DNA of 64,000 nucleotides from Winogradskya humida (lineage in GTDB: Bacteria > Actinomycetota > Actinomycetes > Mycobacteriales > Micromonosporaceae): contig NZ_BOMN01000041.1 in NCBI RefSeq assembly GCF_016862215.1, positions 245,370 to 309,369 on the forward strand, given 5' to 3'. Of this stretch, positions 8,040 through 17,328 are shown in pieces (the stretch's first letter is position 1; each line of letters begins with the position of its first letter). The notes under the pieces were generated by a model. It searched no databases. It saw only the letters and a program-made list of their open reading frames with translations, and was not told the origin of the DNA. The translations under genes were made by a program, and so were the position numbers.

Positions 8040-8270
8040 TTGACCAAACCGACCGATCTCAGGCTCAAAGTCGTCGCCAAGCTGTGTTCGGCTGGGGCTT
8101 GCCCCACGGTGTATGACAGCGGAAGGGGCACTCTCGTCGTGCAGGGCTACGACCTGCCTGTGTTGCCTGCCCATCTAGAAGTCCCTGACGGAGAGTCACT
8201 CGTTGAAATTCCGCTGGAGCTCCTCGCAGAGGTGTTTCGCAACATGCCGGGAGCGATCCGGGAGGGCTGA
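8040..8270 (+). CDS. Small Cys-containing protein paired with XRE regulator
   Basis: About 76 aa from a TTG at 8040, beginning LTKPTDLRLKVV. It carries CSAGACPTVYDSGRGTLVVQG, where two cysteines five residues apart precede a CPTVYD motif. I recall similar small proteins encoded just upstream of DUF5753-type XRE regulators in actinomycetes. Stop and next start are two bases apart, so the genes are coupled. A longer reading back to 7959 would translate the AT-rich promoter region and is rejected. Likely a partner or antagonist of the regulator; no reaction can be assigned. Confidence 0.55.
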   Translation: MTKPTDLRLKVVAKLCSAGACPTVYDSGRGTLVVQGYDLPVLPAHLEVPDGESLVEIPLELLAEVFRNMPGAIREG

Positions 8271-8272
8271 CC

Positions 8273-9199
8273 ATGGAAGCTGGACCCGCCGAGGGGCAGC
8301 GACTGCCTCTCGGCACGGTGTTGGCCCAGCATCGCCGGCGCCGAGGCGTCACCGGGACTCAACTGGGCGTTGCGGTCGGTATGAGTCAAGCGAAAATCTC
8401 TCGCATCGAGACGGGCGCGAGCATCGCCGCGGCGGACGAGGTCGAGGCGATCGCTCGAGTGCTGGGCATTGATGACGCCGAGACCAGCCGCCTGGTCAGG
8501 CAGGCTGTTGACGAGTCGCAGGATCGAATGACCGACTGGCGGCAGGTTCCGCAAGGCTTGGTGGGTCGCCAGCGCAGGATGGGTCAGGTCGAGTATGCGA
8601 CCACAGCGATAAGAGCGTTCCAGTCGGGCATTGTTCTGGGCCTGCTGCAGACCAGTGAGTACGCGCGTGCTGTCCTGGGAACGCTCGATGATCCTGTATT
8701 CAAAGGCATCTATTTTACGGTGTCTGCCGGGGTCCCTGAAGCGGTCTCGACTCGACTGCGCCGGCAGGAAGTCTTGTCCGACCCGACGAAGACTTTCCGA
8801 TTCGTCATGGCTGAGGCCTCATTGGCCAACCGGGTCTGTGCTCCTGAATTCATGCCGGCGCAGTTGAGGCGTATCCGTGAGATCGCCAACCAGGAAAACG
8901 TGTACCTCGGGATCGTCCCGTTTGATCAGCAGTGGCGATTTCTTCCTGTGCATGGATTTGAGGTCTTCGATGACCACACCGTCGAAGTCGATCTGGTCAA
9001 CACCGGTCTGACGACCCAGGGGGTGTCTGACGTGCAGGTATATCGCGGGGTATTCGACGCGCTGGAGGAGCAGGCAACGACGGACATCGACCCGATTCTG
9101 GACCGCTACATGGATCTCTACCTGGACCTGTCGCGGCCCGCGCGCAGGTCAGCGACGCCGGAGCAGGCCGGCCGTGGCGAGGCCGATCCCAGCGCTTAG
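8273..9199 (+). CDS. XRE-family regulator with DUF5753-type C-terminal domain
   Basis: 308 aa. An N-terminal helix-turn-helix (GTQLGVAVGMSQAKISRIETGAS, about residues 26-50) is followed by a large domain starting near residue 105 (AIRAFQSGIVLGLLQTSEYARAVL), the DUF5753 ligand-sensing-like module of WhiJ/BldB-type actinomycete regulators. These are usually encoded with a small partner, as here. GC at third positions looks slightly lower than in the neighbours, which suggests accessory status. Its 3' end overlaps the converging SDR gene by 51 bases. Confidence 0.9.
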   Translation: MEAGPAEGQRLPLGTVLAQHRRRRGVTGTQLGVAVGMSQAKISRIETGASIAAADEVEAIARVLGIDDAETSRLVRQAVDESQDRMTDWRQVPQGLVGRQRRMGQVEYATTAIRAFQSGIVLGLLQTSEYARAVLGTLDDPVFKGIYFTVSAGVPEAVSTRLRRQEVLSDPTKTFRFVMAEASLANRVCAPEFMPAQLRRIREIANQENVYLGIVPFDQQWRFLPVHGFEVFDDHTVEVDLVNTGLTTQGVSDVQVYRGVFDALEEQATTDIDPILDRYMDLYLDLSRPARRSATPEQAGRGEADPSA

Positions 9200-10153
9200 G
9201 ACTCCCGTGATCAGGGGCTTGTGGGTGGCTGCCCACAGGGCGAAGGAGCTGGTCCGGCTCTGCTCGTCGAAGACGCCGTGGGCGCCGTGGTCGCGGGTTT
9301 CGTCGACGGGCTTGTCGACGTTGTCCTGCCAGGTGGCGGGGTTGATCTTCTCGGAGGTCTGCTGGCCCTGGTAGCCCTCCTTGTCGGTGGAGAGGATCCG
9401 GTCCAGCAGGGCGGGGGCGACGATGTTGCCGAGGCGGGTCTTGAGGGTCGGGCCGCCGATGTTGAGTTCCCGCTTGCCCTTGTCGGCGGCCCAGAGGACG
9501 CCGCGGGCGATGACTTCCGGCTGGTAGATGGGTGGGACCGGCTGCGGGTGGTTGGGGAGCCGGGTGCGTACCCAGGAGAATTGGGGTGTGTTGACCGCGG
9601 GGAGCTGGACCATCGAGAGTTTGACCTTGTTGCCGTCGTGCAGGAGCTCGGCGCGCAGGGAGTCGTTGAAGCCCTGGATGGCGTGCTTGGAGGCGCAGTA
9701 GGGGGCCTGGAGCGGGATTCCCCGATAGGCGAGCGCCGAGCCGATCTGGACGATCGTGCCGTGGCCGGCCGGGCGCATGTGGCTCAGGGCGGCGAGGGTG
9801 CCGTGGACCGTGCCGAGATAGTTGACCTCGGTGACGCGGCGGTATTCGGCGGGGCTGATCTCCCAGGCGGGGGCGAAGACGGAGACCATCGCGTCGTTGA
9901 TCCAGACGTCGATGCCGCCCCAGGTGCGTGCCACGTCGTCGGCGGCGTCCTGCACGGCGTCGGGGTCGGCCACGTCCACCTGGTAGGTGCGGACGTCGGC
10001 GGCGCCGGCTGCGCGGGCTTCCAGGGAGGCGCCTTCGAGGCCTGCGGCGCCGCGGGCGAGCAGGGCCAGACGGGCGCCGCGGCGGGCGTACGCGATGGTG
10101 ATCGCTCTTCCTACGCCCGCGGATGCTCCGGTGATGACGACTGTCTGGGTCAT
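9149..10153 (-). CDS. SDR-family short-chain dehydrogenase
   Basis: 334 aa. Cofactor motif TGASAGVGRAI at residues 8-18, active-site Ser in IVQIGSALAYRG and the YCASKHA motif (Tyr and Lys) are all present, so it should be an active NAD(P)-dependent oxidoreductase. A C-terminal extension of about 90 residues ends in a hydrophobic helix plus RRR (ITGVLSAGIGLATAGLLRRR), suggesting membrane attachment. The ATG overlaps the stop of the SRPBCC gene by four bases (ATGA), so the two are translationally coupled. Confidence 0.88.
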   Translation of the reverse strand: MTQTVVITGASAGVGRAITIAYARRGARLALLARGAAGLEGASLEARAAGAADVRTYQVDVADPDAVQDAADDVARTWGGIDVWINDAMVSVFAPAWEISPAEYRRVTEVNYLGTVHGTLAALSHMRPAGHGTIVQIGSALAYRGIPLQAPYCASKHAIQGFNDSLRAELLHDGNKVKLSMVQLPAVNTPQFSWVRTRLPNHPQPVPPIYQPEVIARGVLWAADKGKRELNIGGPTLKTRLGNIVAPALLDRILSTDKEGYQGQQTSEKINPATWQDNVDKPVDETRDHGAHGVFDEQSRTSSFALWAATHKPLITGVLSAGIGLATAGLLRRR

Positions 10154-10641
10154 GAGTGGCCTTCCGCGCGGGTGGCGACGTCCGATCGGGTGGCGATGTC
10201 CGAGAGACGGCGCAGGGATTCGATGTTGCGGCGGTGCAGGATCAGGTCGTTGAGCTTGTTGTGGATCCAGTTGAGCGGGCCGGCGTGGAATTCCTCGATC
10301 ATGGTGATCTTGGTGGAGGCGGGGCCGGCCGGCTCGAGCTCGAACGTGATCGTGGCTTCGCCGGCGGGCCAGAGACCGGCCTTGATCTTCAGCGAGCGGT
10401 CCGGGACCACGGCGAGGACCTCGGACGAGTCGTGCAGGGAGACCGGCCAGGGTCCCGCCTTGTGGTGCAGTTTCGCGCCCTTCTGCGGCCACGAGGCATC
10501 GACGTCACGGATGTGCGCCGTGCCCACCACCCAGTCGCTGTAGGTCCAGCCGTCGGCGAGGACCGCGAACACCTGAGCCGGCCGGGCCGGGACGATACGC
10601 TGCACGTTAGCCACGAGCGGGGGCATACCCGCCTGCGCCAT
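10150..10641 (-). CDS. SRPBCC family protein coupled to SDR
   Basis: About 163 aa with the START-like pattern (VQRIVPARPAQVFAVLADGWTYSDWVVG at the start, ITMIEEFHAGPLNWIHNKLNDLILHRRN near the end). It is the first gene of a two-gene unit with the SDR, implying that both act on one hydrophobic substrate or in the same envelope pathway. The start is ATG at 10641, or ATG at 10626; neither has a strong ribosome site. Confidence 0.78.
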   Translation of the reverse strand: MAQAGMPPLVANVQRIVPARPAQVFAVLADGWTYSDWVVGTAHIRDVDASWPQKGAKLHHKAGPWPVSLHDSSEVLAVVPDRSLKIKAGLWPAGEATITFELEPAGPASTKITMIEEFHAGPLNWIHNKLNDLILHRRNIESLRRLSDIATRSDVATRAEGHS

Positions 10642-10734
10642 GTTTACGCTTCGGGGCGTCGGGCAACCTGCACGGCGTAACGCCAGCCCTAAGTCCGGTC
10701 TTCTCCCGGAATCAAGCTGTCGGAGGAGGACCAC

Positions 10735-11949
10735 GTGCGGATCGCCATGATTTCCGAGCACGCGAGCCCGCTGCCCACCCCGGGCGGCACGGCCGGCGCC
10801 CAGCAGCGGCATGTCGCCGCGCTCTCCACCGCTCTGGCCCAGACGGGTCACGAGGTGCGGGTCTACGTGCGGCGTGACAACCCTGACCTGCCCGCCATGG
10901 TGAGCATGGGCGAGGGCGTTCAGGTGGTGCACGTGCCCGCCGGCCCCGCCCGGGTGATCCCTGCCGACCTTCTGCTGCCCCACATGGGGGATTTCGCGCA
11001 GTGGCTGCGCACGGAATGGCTCGACAGCGACTGGCTTCCCGAGGTCGCCCACGCCCACTACTGGACCAGCGGCCTGGCGGCTGTCACCGCCGCGCGGCAG
11101 GTGGGCATCCCGGTGGTGCAGTCCTTCCACGAGCTCGCCGAGCATGACCTGCCCGGCATGCCGGGATCACCTAACGGGCCGTCGCGGACCGGCTACGAGC
11201 GTGCGCTCGGCCGGGCGGTGGACCGGGTGGTGGCGCAAAGCCAGGACGAACTGCGTGATCTCGTACGCATCGGAGTCCCGCGGGCCCGGTTGACGGTCGT
11301 CCCGGCAGGCGTCGACAGCGAGCACTTCACACCGGAGGGCCCGAGCGCCGAGCGTGACCCGGAGCGGCCCCGCATCCTCACCGTCGGCCGGCTGGTCGAG
11401 AGCAAGGGTTTCGGCGACGTCATCCAGGCGATGCGGTTCGTGCCTGGCGCCGAGTGCGTCGTGGTGGGCGGCCCGTCCCCGCAGCAGCTCGCCGCGGATC
11501 CGCAGGCCAAGAAGCTGCGTGCCCTCGCCGAGCAGTACAAGGTCGCCGACCGGGTGCGCCTGATCGGCGCGGTGCCCGCCGGGGACATGCCCCGCTGGTA
11601 CCGCTCCGCCGATCTGCTGGTCGCCGCACCCTGGAACGAGCAGTTCGAGCTCGCTCCGCTGGAGGCCATGGCGTGCGGGGTGCCGGTGATCGGCACCTCG
11701 ATCGGGGGCCTCAACGAGACCGTCGTGGACGGGCTCACCGGTGATCTGGTGCCGGCCCGGGATCCGCGTGCGCTCGGCAGTGCGCTGCGCCGGCTGGTCA
11801 ACGACAAGGTCAGGCGATTCGCGTACGCCACAGCGGCGCTGGACCGGGCGCGGCAGGCGTACTCATGGAAGCGGGTTGCCTCGCAGTTGGGCTCGGTCTA
11901 CGGGGCGGTCGCGGGCCGTCGCACCAGCGAAGCCGAGGTGGTTGTCTAG
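10735..11949 (+). CDS. GT4-family glycosyltransferase
   Basis: 404 aa, two Rossmann domains. The N-terminal MRIAMISEHASPLPTPGGTAGAQQ loop (sugar-acceptor side) and the EX7E-type motif in NEQFELAPLEAMACGVPVIG with the donor-binding TVGRLVESKGFGDVI match retaining GT4 enzymes. The acceptor cannot be inferred. A strong GGAGGAGG precedes the GTG at 10735. It is divergent from the SRPBCC gene and monocistronic. Confidence 0.88.
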   Translation: MRIAMISEHASPLPTPGGTAGAQQRHVAALSTALAQTGHEVRVYVRRDNPDLPAMVSMGEGVQVVHVPAGPARVIPADLLLPHMGDFAQWLRTEWLDSDWLPEVAHAHYWTSGLAAVTAARQVGIPVVQSFHELAEHDLPGMPGSPNGPSRTGYERALGRAVDRVVAQSQDELRDLVRIGVPRARLTVVPAGVDSEHFTPEGPSAERDPERPRILTVGRLVESKGFGDVIQAMRFVPGAECVVVGGPSPQQLAADPQAKKLRALAEQYKVADRVRLIGAVPAGDMPRWYRSADLLVAAPWNEQFELAPLEAMACGVPVIGTSIGGLNETVVDGLTGDLVPARDPRALGSALRRLVNDKVRRFAYATAALDRARQAYSWKRVASQLGSVYGAVAGRRTSEAEVVV

Positions 11950-12031
11950 TCGCATCAACCAGTTGGTGGACACCGAAACCCCATCGGCTGGTCGACGCGG
12001 CGAAGTGCCTCAGCGGGCCAAGCTTTGAGGC

Positions 12032-12940
12032 ATGACAGTCATCGACGTCGCTCATCTTCAGAAGCGCTACGGGGACACCGCCGCCGTGCGGAACGTCTCC
12101 TTCACGGTCGACGCCGGCGAGATCTTCGGGATCCTCGGCCCCAACGGCGCGGGAAAGACGACCACCGTCGAGTGTGTCTGCGGCCTGCGCACGCCCGACG
12201 GCGGCTCGATCCGGGTCCTGGGCCGCGAGCCGCACGAGCCCGGGCTGCGCGCCGAGGTCGGGGTGCAACTGCAGGAGAGCCAACTCCCCGAGAAGATGAC
12301 CGTGCGGGAGGCGCTCGAGCTCTGGTCCGCCTTCTACCCCGACCCCGCGGACTGGCGCGTGCTCGCCGGTGACCTCGGGCTGGACGGCAAGCTGGGGGAG
12401 CGGTTCGGCAAGCTCTCCGGCGGTCAGAAACAGCGGCTCTCCATCGCGCTCGCGCTCGTCGGCAACCCGCGGATCGCGATCCTCGACGAGCTGACCACCG
12501 GCCTCGACCCGCAGGCCCGGCGGGACACGTGGGACCTCATCGAGTCCGTCCGCGACCGCGGGGTCACCATCGTGCTGGTCACCCATTTCATGGAGGAGGC
12601 CGAGCGGCTCTGCGACCGGCTCGCCGTGATCGACGCCGGTGCGGTCGTCGCGCTCGACACCCCGGCCGGGCTGATCTCGCACCTCGCCGCCGAGCAGCGT
12701 CTGCGGTTCCGCCCGTCCCTGCCCGTCGACGATGACGTGCTGACCGCGCTGCCCGAGGTCACCGAGGTGATCCGGCACGGCAACCAGCTGGAGGTGGCCG
12801 GCACCGGCAACCTGCTCCAGGCCGTTTCGGCCACCCTCGTGGCCCACCGGATCATCGCCCACGACCTGCGCATCGAGCAGGCCAGCCTGGACGACGCGTT
12901 CGTGCGCCTCACCGGCCGCTCCACCGACCAGGAGGCCTGA
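12032..12940 (+). CDS. ABC transporter ATP-binding protein
   Basis: 302 aa. Walker A GPNGAGKTTTVE, Q-loop region VQLQESQLPEKM, signature LSGGQKQRLSIA, Walker B with D-loop AILDELTTGLDP and H-loop VLVTHFMEEAE are all intact. The C-terminal 80 residues form the extra domain of drug-export ATPases of the DrrA type. It is the first of four tightly packed genes (ATPase, permease, kinase, regulator), the usual arrangement of self-regulated antibiotic or lipid export modules. Confidence 0.93.
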   Translation: MTVIDVAHLQKRYGDTAAVRNVSFTVDAGEIFGILGPNGAGKTTTVECVCGLRTPDGGSIRVLGREPHEPGLRAEVGVQLQESQLPEKMTVREALELWSAFYPDPADWRVLAGDLGLDGKLGERFGKLSGGQKQRLSIALALVGNPRIAILDELTTGLDPQARRDTWDLIESVRDRGVTIVLVTHFMEEAERLCDRLAVIDAGAVVALDTPAGLISHLAAEQRLRFRPSLPVDDDVLTALPEVTEVIRHGNQLEVAGTGNLLQAVSATLVAHRIIAHDLRIEQASLDDAFVRLTGRSTDQEA

Positions 12941-12941
12941 C

Positions 12942-13682
12942 ATGTCGATCTTCGCCAAGCTGACCCGCTCCGAGCTGCGGCTGTTCCTGCGCGAGCCGGT
13001 GCAGGTGTTCTTCACCCTGTTCTTCCCGACGGTCCTGATCGCGATCCTCGGCAACATCCCTGATTTCGGCAAGCCGGATCCCGCGCTCGGCGGCGCTCGG
13101 GTCATCGACCTCTACGTCGCGATCGCCGTCGTGTTCACCCTCGGCATGCTCGGCCTGCAGGTGGCGCCGCTCGCCCTGGCCACCTATCGCGAGCGGGGCA
13201 TCCTGCGCCGCATAGCCACCACCCCGGTCCGGCCGGTCACGCTGCTCGGCGCGCAGCTCGCGATGAACCTGCTCATCGCGATCGTCTCCGTGGCCCTCGT
13301 GCTGACCGTCGGCCGGCTCGCGTTCGACGTCGCGCTGCCCCGGCAGGCCGACGGTTTCGTGATCGCGTTCCTGCTCACCGCCGGCACGGCGTTCACCGTC
13401 GGGTTGCTGGTGGCCGCGGTCGCCCCCTCGGGCAAGACGGCCAACAGCATCGGCACGTTCCTGTTCTTCCCGCTGATGTTCTTCGCCGGGCTGTGGACGC
13501 CGCGCGAGGTCTTCCCCGGTCTGCTGCGGACGATCAGCGATCTCAGCCCGCTGGGTGCCGGCGAGCGTGCCCTGCACGCGGCGATGACGGGGTCATGGCC
13601 GTCGTGGGGATCGCTTACCGTGCTCCTGGCGTACATGCTGGTTCTCGGGATCGCCGCGGCCCGCCTGTTCCGCTGGGAATGA
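12942..13682 (+). CDS. ABC-2 type transporter permease
   Basis: 246 aa with about six membrane segments and the ABC-2 pattern: an N-terminal amphipathic helix (FAKLTRSELRLFLREPVQVFFTLFFPTVLI), the conserved YRERGILRRIATTPVRP loop, and PLMFFAGLWTPREVFP near the end. It lies one base after the ATPase and forms the membrane half of the exporter. The substrate is unknown. Confidence 0.92.
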   Translation: MSIFAKLTRSELRLFLREPVQVFFTLFFPTVLIAILGNIPDFGKPDPALGGARVIDLYVAIAVVFTLGMLGLQVAPLALATYRERGILRRIATTPVRPVTLLGAQLAMNLLIAIVSVALVLTVGRLAFDVALPRQADGFVIAFLLTAGTAFTVGLLVAAVAPSGKTANSIGTFLFFPLMFFAGLWTPREVFPGLLRTISDLSPLGAGERALHAAMTGSWPSWGSLTVLLAYMLVLGIAAARLFRWE

Positions 13683-13690
13683 GGGACACC

Positions 13691-14953
13691 ATGAGCCTGA
13701 CGGGTCAGACCGGGCTGCTGGACCGGTTGCGGCTGATCGTTCCGTATGCCGCCTTGGCCGCCTCGACGGTGCTGGTCGTCATCACGCTGGACGATCCCGA
13801 GATCCCTCACCGGCCGTTCGGGGCGTCGCTGGCGGTCTCCGGGGTCACCGTCGCCTGGATTCTGTGGTTCGCCACCCTCCACCCGCAATGGCGGACCCGG
13901 CAACGGCTCATGACGGTGTTCTTCATCGGGCTGAGCGCCCTGAACGCGCTGCTGATCTGGACAAACCCGCTCTTCGGATTCTTCGCCTGGTCGGTCTATC
14001 TCTACGTTCTCTATGCGTTGCGCGGTCGGTGGCGGCTCGTGGGAGCGGCCGGCGTCGGGGTCTGCACGGCGATCTCACAGATGAACGGTTTCTGGATCCT
14101 GGGGGAGCCGGGTCAATGGGGAAAGTTCGCCGTTGTCCTCGCTTTCAACATCTCCATCGGCACGGCGATGACCTTCCTGACCATCGCCACGGACGGCCAT
14201 CACGAGCGCCGCGCCCGGATGCTCGACGAGCTCTCCGAGGCCAACCGAAAGCTCGCCGCCGCGCTCGAGGAGAACGCGGGCCTGCACGCCCAGCTGCTCG
14301 TCCAGGCCCGCGAGGCCGGCGTCCTCGACGAACGCCAGCGTCTCGCCGGCGAGATCCACGACGTGCTGGCCCAGGGGCTGACCGGCATCGTCACCCAGCT
14401 CGAGGCCGCCGACCAGGCCGCCGAACGCCCCGCCGACTGGCGCAGGCACCTCGGCGCTGCCCGCAAGCTGGCCCGCGACAGCCTCGCCGAGGCCCGCCGC
14501 TCGGTCCGCGCCATGCGCCCGCAGCAACTCGACACGGCAGCCCTGCCGGAGGCCCTGCGCGAGCTGGTCGGCGACTGGACGACCCGGCACGGCGTAAGCG
14601 CCGAGCTCATCACCACCGGCCCGGCCCGTACCCTGCTCCCCGAGATCGAGGCCACCCTGCTCCGCACCGCCCAGGAAGCGCTCACCAACGTGGCCCGGCA
14701 CGCCGCGGCCGCCCGCGTCGCCCTGACCCTGTCCTACATGGAGGATCTGGTGACCCTCGACGTCCGCGACGACGGCACCGGCTTCGACCCGGCCGTCCCG
14801 CGCCCTCGGCCGGACGGCGGTGGCTACGGCCTGACCGCCATGCGTGAACGGGTCCAGCGGATAGCGGGCACCCTGGAGATCGAGTCCGAGCCCGGCCTCG
14901 GCACCGCGATCTCCGCCTGCGTCCCCGCTCTGCGCCTGGAGACCGCGTCATGA
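13691..14953 (+). CDS. NarL-type sensor histidine kinase
   Basis: 420 aa. Five or six N-terminal membrane helices, then a HisKA_3 H-box (RLAGEIHDVLAQGLTGIV, His about 223) and an ATPase domain with NVARHAAAA, DDGTGFDP and GYGLTAMRERV. There is no large external sensor, as in intramembrane-sensing kinases of drug-response systems. The ATG at 13691 follows GAGGG; an in-frame ATG at 13679 overlaps the permease stop (ATGA) and is an alternative. It is overlapped by the regulator gene by four bases. Confidence 0.9.
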   Translation: MSLTGQTGLLDRLRLIVPYAALAASTVLVVITLDDPEIPHRPFGASLAVSGVTVAWILWFATLHPQWRTRQRLMTVFFIGLSALNALLIWTNPLFGFFAWSVYLYVLYALRGRWRLVGAAGVGVCTAISQMNGFWILGEPGQWGKFAVVLAFNISIGTAMTFLTIATDGHHERRARMLDELSEANRKLAAALEENAGLHAQLLVQAREAGVLDERQRLAGEIHDVLAQGLTGIVTQLEAADQAAERPADWRRHLGAARKLARDSLAEARRSVRAMRPQQLDTAALPEALRELVGDWTTRHGVSAELITTGPARTLLPEIEATLLRTAQEALTNVARHAAAARVALTLSYMEDLVTLDVRDDGTGFDPAVPRPRPDGGGYGLTAMRERVQRIAGTLEIESEPGLGTAISACVPALRLETAS

Positions 14954-15591
14954 TCAAGCTGCTGATCGTGGACGACCACCCGGTGGTGCGTGACGGACTG
15001 CGCGGCATGTTCGCCGGTGACGACCGGTTCCAGGTGCTGGGGGAGGCCGCTGACGGGGCCGAGGCGCTCGTGGTCGCGCGTGACGTCGACCCGGACGTCG
15101 TCCTGATGGACCTCCGGATGCCGGGGATGGACGGCGTGAGCACGATCCGGGCGATGCGCACGCAGGGGTTCCGGGCCCGGGTGCTCGTGCTGACCACGTA
15201 CGACAGCGACAGCGACGTGTTGCCGGCGATCAAGGCCGGCGCGACCGGTTACCTGCTCAAGGACACGCCGCGTGAGGAGTTGTTCCGCGCCGTGTCGGCC
15301 GCCCACCGCGGGGAGTCGGTGCTCTCGCCCGCGGTGGCCGGCAGACTGATGGGGGAGCTGCGGTCACCCGCGCCCGGCCGCGAACCGTTGAGTCAGCGGG
15401 AGCTGGAGGTGCTGGGCCTGATCGCGCGGGGCTGCTCCAACCGGGAGGCCGCGACCCGCCTGTTCATCAGCGAGGCGACGGTGAAGACGCACCTGCTGCA
15501 TGCGTACGCGAAGCTGGGTGTCCGGGATCGCGCCGCCGCAGTGGCCACGGCCTTCGAACGCGGCCTGCTCGGCACCCGCCGGGAGCCCTGA
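14950..15591 (+). CDS. LuxR/NarL-family response regulator
   Basis: 213 aa. Receiver domain with phosphoacceptor Asp54 (VVLMDLRM), acidic pair at 8-9 and Lys in LLKDT, then a LuxR helix-turn-helix (LSQRELEVLGLIARGCSNREAATRLFIS). Its start codon overlaps the kinase stop (ATGA). It presumably controls the exporter of the same operon. Confidence 0.93.
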   Translation: MIKLLIVDDHPVVRDGLRGMFAGDDRFQVLGEAADGAEALVVARDVDPDVVLMDLRMPGMDGVSTIRAMRTQGFRARVLVLTTYDSDSDVLPAIKAGATGYLLKDTPREELFRAVSAAHRGESVLSPAVAGRLMGELRSPAPGREPLSQRELEVLGLIARGCSNREAATRLFISEATVKTHLLHAYAKLGVRDRAAAVATAFERGLLGTRREP

Positions 15592-15597
15592 AGCGGG

Positions 15598-17049
15598 TCA
15601 TGCGACCGGCGCCAGGGCGAGCGCGGTGCGGGCGTCGGCCATCGTGGCGACGTAATCGATGGGGGCGCCGGTCTCGTCGGAGGAGCGCTGCATCTGCATC
15701 GCCACGAGAGGGTTGTCGAGGATGAGGGCGGCACGGCGGATGCCGGCGCCTACGGCGTTCGCCATGGTGCCCTCGATGATCGCCTGGACGCCCGGGATGG
15801 TCGGGCCGAGCTTGCTCATGTCGCAGATGACCGTCCAGCCGTCGCGGCGCTCGGTGAGCTTCTCCGAGAATTCCCGGCCGTAACGGTCGGCGAGGGACTG
15901 CTCCCAGGTGCCGATCAGGACGATGTTGAGGCAGTTGGCCGGGCGGTCCCAGAAGAGCTCATACGTCGCCTCGCCGGTGCCGGCTGCCGGGAGTCGCAGG
16001 GTCCCGGTCGTCCGGCGCAGCTCGGAGGCGATACGGCCGATCTCGGAGACCGCCATCCGGTTGCGCTCGGCGGCGGTGGCCGTCGTGGCGGAGCGTTCGC
16101 TGACCACGGCGATGGCCTTGGCGATCGACTCGGCCTGCTGGGAGACCTCGCTGGTGGCGGCGTTCATCTCGCTGGTCGTCACGGTCTGCTCCTCGATCGC
16201 GGAGGCGATCGAGTTCTGGTACTCCGAGATGCTGTCGATGATCCGCTGGATCTCGCCGATCGCCTCGATGGCCGAGGCCGAGTCACCCTGGATCTGCTGG
16301 ACCGTCGCCGCGATCTCCTCGGTGGCCCGGGCCGTCTCCGTGGCGAGATCCTTGACCTCGGTCGCGACGACGGCGAAGCCCTTGCCCGCGTCGCCGGCGC
16401 GGGCGGCCTCGATGGTGGCGTTCAGCGCGAGCAGGTTGGTCTGCTCCGCGATCGCGGTGATCGTCCGGACGACGCCGCCGATGGTGGCCGAGGACTTCTC
16501 CAGGGCACTCATGGTGGTCGCGGTGGTGGCGAGGGTGTCGACGCCGTCCCGGGCCACACCCACCGCGTTCGTGACGTTGCGGGAGATCTCCTGGATGGCC
16601 GCGTGCATCTGCTCACCGGCCGCGGCGATGCCCTGAACCCGGGCGGAGACGTCCCCGGCCGAGTCGACGATCGTGCTGACCTGCGCGGTGGTGTCGCGAA
16701 CGCCCGACGCGATCGTGTCACCGCTGGAGGTCATCTCCTGGCCGGCGATCGTCAGCAGTTCGACGGCAGAGCCGAGACCACCCAGGGCCTGCCCGAGCGC
16801 GGGTACGCCGGTGAGGTCCCCGTCGCGCAGCGCCGCCTCCAACCGGGCAGCCGCGGCGAGCTGGTCACCGGCCACGGTGACCGCGCGGCGGGCGAGCACC
16901 AGGGCCGCGACGGCCGCCACGGCGAGCACGATCACCACCGCGACGGTGGGGCCACCGGCCAGAAGCAGCACAGCTCCTGCGGCCATCCCGGCTACGGCAG
17001 CCACGGCGGGTGCCCACACCACGCCGTTGTAGGACCGTGCTTGCTCCAT
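15598..17049 (-). CDS. Chemoreceptor-like protein with C-terminal STAS/SpoIIAA-like domain
   Basis: 483 aa. Two adjacent N-terminal helices (about 10-31 and 34-53) leave almost no extracellular sensor. The cytoplasmic part is a methyl-accepting chemotaxis signalling hairpin with the conserved tip EQTNLLALNATIEAARAGDA and VVATEVKDLA. After about residue 365 comes a 115-residue domain (VLIGTWEQSLADRYG, GWTVICDMSKLGPTIPG) that looks like a STAS/SpoIIAA-type alpha/beta fold. No che genes are near. Likely a receptor for internal or membrane signals; the C-terminal fold is inferred. Confidence 0.85.
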   Translation of the reverse strand: MEQARSYNGVVWAPAVAAVAGMAAGAVLLLAGGPTVAVVIVLAVAAVAALVLARRAVTVAGDQLAAAARLEAALRDGDLTGVPALGQALGGLGSAVELLTIAGQEMTSSGDTIASGVRDTTAQVSTIVDSAGDVSARVQGIAAAGEQMHAAIQEISRNVTNAVGVARDGVDTLATTATTMSALEKSSATIGGVVRTITAIAEQTNLLALNATIEAARAGDAGKGFAVVATEVKDLATETARATEEIAATVQQIQGDSASAIEAIGEIQRIIDSISEYQNSIASAIEEQTVTTSEMNAATSEVSQQAESIAKAIAVVSERSATTATAAERNRMAVSEIGRIASELRRTTGTLRLPAAGTGEATYELFWDRPANCLNIVLIGTWEQSLADRYGREFSEKLTERRDGWTVICDMSKLGPTIPGVQAIIEGTMANAVGAGIRRAALILDNPLVAMQMQRSSDETGAPIDYVATMADARTALALAPVA

Positions 17050-17328
17050 GACATCTCCTCGTGGCAGGGCGGTCTGCGCCAGTCACATCGCCCGGAACGG
17101 CCGGACTTTGAGGAAAACCACGACCTGGGCGCGCACCCACAGGCGTTGTTTTCGGCACACCACACCGTCGCGCTGAGTGACCTCCAGGGCGCCCCGGACA
17201 ATTCTCGAATCCGGCAAATGCGTCCATGCCGAGTTCCCTGTCGATCCCCGAACGTGACAACGGGTTTGCCGTACCCGTCCCCGGGTTAGATCCTGATCGC
17301 CTGTATACGGAAGCGAAGCGAGGAACCC

